NCBI GenBank assembly: GCA_016926595.1
Contig: JAFGOG010000115.1
Span: 1-5,735, forward strand
DNA from: Anaerolineae bacterium
Lineage (GTDB): Bacteria; Chloroflexota; Anaerolineae; JAAYZQ01
Reading direction: 5' to 3'
Length of the DNA stretch: 5,735 nucleotides
The number at the start of each line of letters is the position of its first letter. Position 1 is the stretch's first letter. The translations under genes and the position numbers were made by a program. Shown here piece by piece: positions 4,164 through 5,735 of the stretch. Below the pieces are notes generated by a model that worked only from the letters and a program-made list of their open reading frames with translations, was not told where the DNA came from and searched no databases.

Positions 4164-5735
4164 ATGAACAAGCAGCGCTTTGCTTTTGGCACGATCGGAG
4201 GGTTGGCGCTGAGCCTGGTGATGGCGGCGGCGCTGTTGGCGCCAGCGGCAGCCGTATCGCAGACTCTGGGGGTCGCATCGCAACCGGAGGCGACCAGGCC
4301 GAGCCGGCTGGTCCTTCTGAGCAAGCTCGACGGTCCGCCGCTGCCGGCGGACCTGCTCGTTTTAGAGGACTATGACGCCTTTGTCCTGGCCGAGGTATCC
4401 GAGGCGCAGTTGGCGGCGCTGCCGGAAGCCAACGTCATGGACCGCATGGCCGACCGGACGGTCATCTCGCTCAACGGGACGGTATGGGACACCCGGCAGG
4501 GGGAGCCAGCCGTCCCGGATGACCTGCGCGCTGCGGATGACGACCCCTACTTTCTGATCCAGTTCTACGCGCCGGTCAAGAACGAATGGGTGACCGGCCT
4601 CGAGGCGCTGGGCGTGACCTTCCTGGGGTACCACCCCAACTACACCTACATCGTGCGCATGGATCCGGCGCTGATGCCCAGGGTCCAGGCAGCCCACGCC
4701 GTGCAGTGGGTGGGGCGCTACCATCCGGCCTACCGGCTGGCGCCGGAGGAGGAGATAGCCAAGGCGCTGGCTTATGACGGGCGCATCGCCCTGGTGGTGC
4801 GCGGATTTCCCGGCATGGACGTAGCCGTACTCCGGGTTGGACTGGAAAAGGCCAGCGCCTCGGTCTGGCTCGTTGAGTCTTTAGAACCGCCCGTCGTCCG
4901 GGTGTGGGCTGCGCCGGAGCTGCTCGCCCAATTGGCGGCGTTGCCTGGGGTCTACTGGATAGAGGCGTATGACCCGCCGGAGTTGCACAACGACAAGGCT
5001 GCCCAGACGATGGATACCTGGAACGTGTGGCGGGCCGGCCGCAACGGCCTGTTGCAGGACCTGATGGGGGCCGGCCAGATTGCGGGCATGGTGGATTCGG
5101 GCCTGGACAACAAGAGCACCAACCCGACGATCGAGGACTTTTACGACTATACGGGTGGGACGACCACAAGCCGCGTGGTGTACAATCAGAACGGCGCCGG
5201 CTGTGGCGGGTTCTGCCCCTGCACCACGACTGACAACCTCAGCGGACACGGCACGCACGTAGCTGGCTCGATCGTGGGCAACGGTTATAACTCGCTGGCG
5301 CAGCGCGGCCTGACCGCCTATGCCACGGCGGCCGACCCGTCGTTTGACTATGCCTGGGCAGTCGGCCAGGCACCCGAGGCCAGGATCGCTGTCATCCATG
5401 CCGGGGGAACCAGCGGTGGGATTTGCGTCTCGGCACAAACCGACTGGGTGAATCTGTACAACCAGGGGGCACGCAACGTGAACAACTCCTGGGGTAACAC
5501 CTTCTATTATTACGGCGGCAACTCGCGCACCGCAGACTATGTAATGTGGATCTACCAGGATTATCTGGTGGTGACTTCGGCCGGGAACGCCGGACAGGCA
5601 ACCAACACTCTCAGCCAGCCGGCCAACGCCAAAAACACTGTAACCGTAGGCGCGGCGCTGAACCACCGTTCGCCCTGGATCTTGACCAGCGAGGCCTCCA
5701 ATCTGCTCACCTATTTTAGCAGCCGGGGGCCGGTC
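4164..5735 (+). CDS. secreted S8 (subtilisin-like) serine protease, 3' end missing
   Basis: An exported endopeptidase of family S8; 524 residues are visible and the frame is open at the window edge. The ATG follows AAGGAGG (4153-4159) by 4 nt. Residues 1-30 are a signal peptide (basic MNKQR, a hydrophobic core, then APAAA). Residues 46-275 form a long pre-region in which a module ending like AALPEANVMDRMAD, AAHAVQWVGRYHP and AALPGVYWIEAYD occurs three times, resembling repeated I9-type propeptides. The catalytic domain starts near residue 300. Catalytic Asp is D311 (GMVDSGLD), His is H362 (SGHGTHVAGS), and the oxyanion Asn is N475 (TSAGNAG). The sequence stops at YFSSRGPV, so the GTSMATP-type Ser motif should lie shortly downstream. 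Three Cys (347, 351, 353) sit just before the active-site His and a fourth is at 421, possibly two disulfides. Substrate unknown; the neighbouring surface proteins are possible but unproven targets. Confidence 0.93.
   Translation, partial: MNKQRFAFGTIGGLALSLVMAAALLAPAAAVSQTLGVASQPEATRPSRLVLLSKLDGPPLPADLLVLEDYDAFVLAEVSEAQLAALPEANVMDRMADRTVISLNGTVWDTRQGEPAVPDDLRAADDDPYFLIQFYAPVKNEWVTGLEALGVTFLGYHPNYTYIVRMDPALMPRVQAAHAVQWVGRYHPAYRLAPEEEIAKALAYDGRIALVVRGFPGMDVAVLRVGLEKASASVWLVESLEPPVVRVWAAPELLAQLAALPGVYWIEAYDPPELHNDKAAQTMDTWNVWRAGRNGLLQDLMGAGQIAGMVDSGLDNKSTNPTIEDFYDYTGGTTTSRVVYNQNGAGCGGFCPCTTTDNLSGHGTHVAGSIVGNGYNSLAQRGLTAYATAADPSFDYAWAVGQAPEARIAVIHAGGTSGGICVSAQTDWVNLYNQGARNVNNSWGNTFYYYGGNSRTADYVMWIYQDYLVVTSAGNAGQATNTLSQPANAKNTVTVGAALNHRSPWILTSEASNLLTYFSSRGPV

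Noticed and set aside
4881..5666. A 261-residue - strand frame opposite the protease
   Set aside because: Antisense shadow of a clear S8 catalytic domain; no family features or own start signals.

Overview
The window is a GC-rich bacterial chromosome segment, most likely from the phylum Chloroflexota (an Anaerolineae-like lineage). This assignment is an inference. It rests on long Thr-Pro stalk proteins with short C-terminal domains, a secreted S8 protease with a long N-terminal region, a 'GGGGCGCGG…CCGCGCCCC'-type intergenic palindrome, and GC-biased codon use. No rRNA, tRNA, CRISPR array, insertion sequence or phage gene is visible.

Left part (1-2290): a housekeeping transcription unit on the + strand. 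Positions 1-106 hold nothing I can name. A near-consensus sigma-70-type promoter (107-135) is followed by an unusual leader of about 125 nt. The leader carries two hairpins in a row, each followed by a T tract, before greA (transcript-cleavage factor, 267-734). lysS (lysyl-tRNA synthetase, class II) starts at the greA stop codon and ends at 2230. A 15-bp terminator hairpin with a T-rich tail closes the unit.

Middle part (2279-3920): two genes on the - strand, transcribed from an extended -10 promoter at 3889-3918. They encode paralogous envelope proteins of the same design: an N-terminal membrane or lipid anchor, an 80-90 residue Thr/Pro repeat stalk, and a C-terminal cysteine-containing domain of about 115 residues. 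I cannot assign that domain to a named family. A 14-bp hairpin lies between the two genes.

Right part (3920-5735): a divergent intergenic region with a nested palindrome midway between two outward-facing promoters. The + strand promoter leads, after a 140-nt leader with a palindromic repeat, into a secreted subtilisin-like protease. Its signal peptide, a pre-region that looks like three repeats of a propeptide-like module, and the catalytic Asp, His and oxyanion Asn are present. The window ends before the catalytic Ser, so the gene is partial.

Taken together, the left part is core transcription and translation machinery. The rest is a cell-surface module in which two exported stalk proteins and an exported protease are divergently transcribed and could share control.
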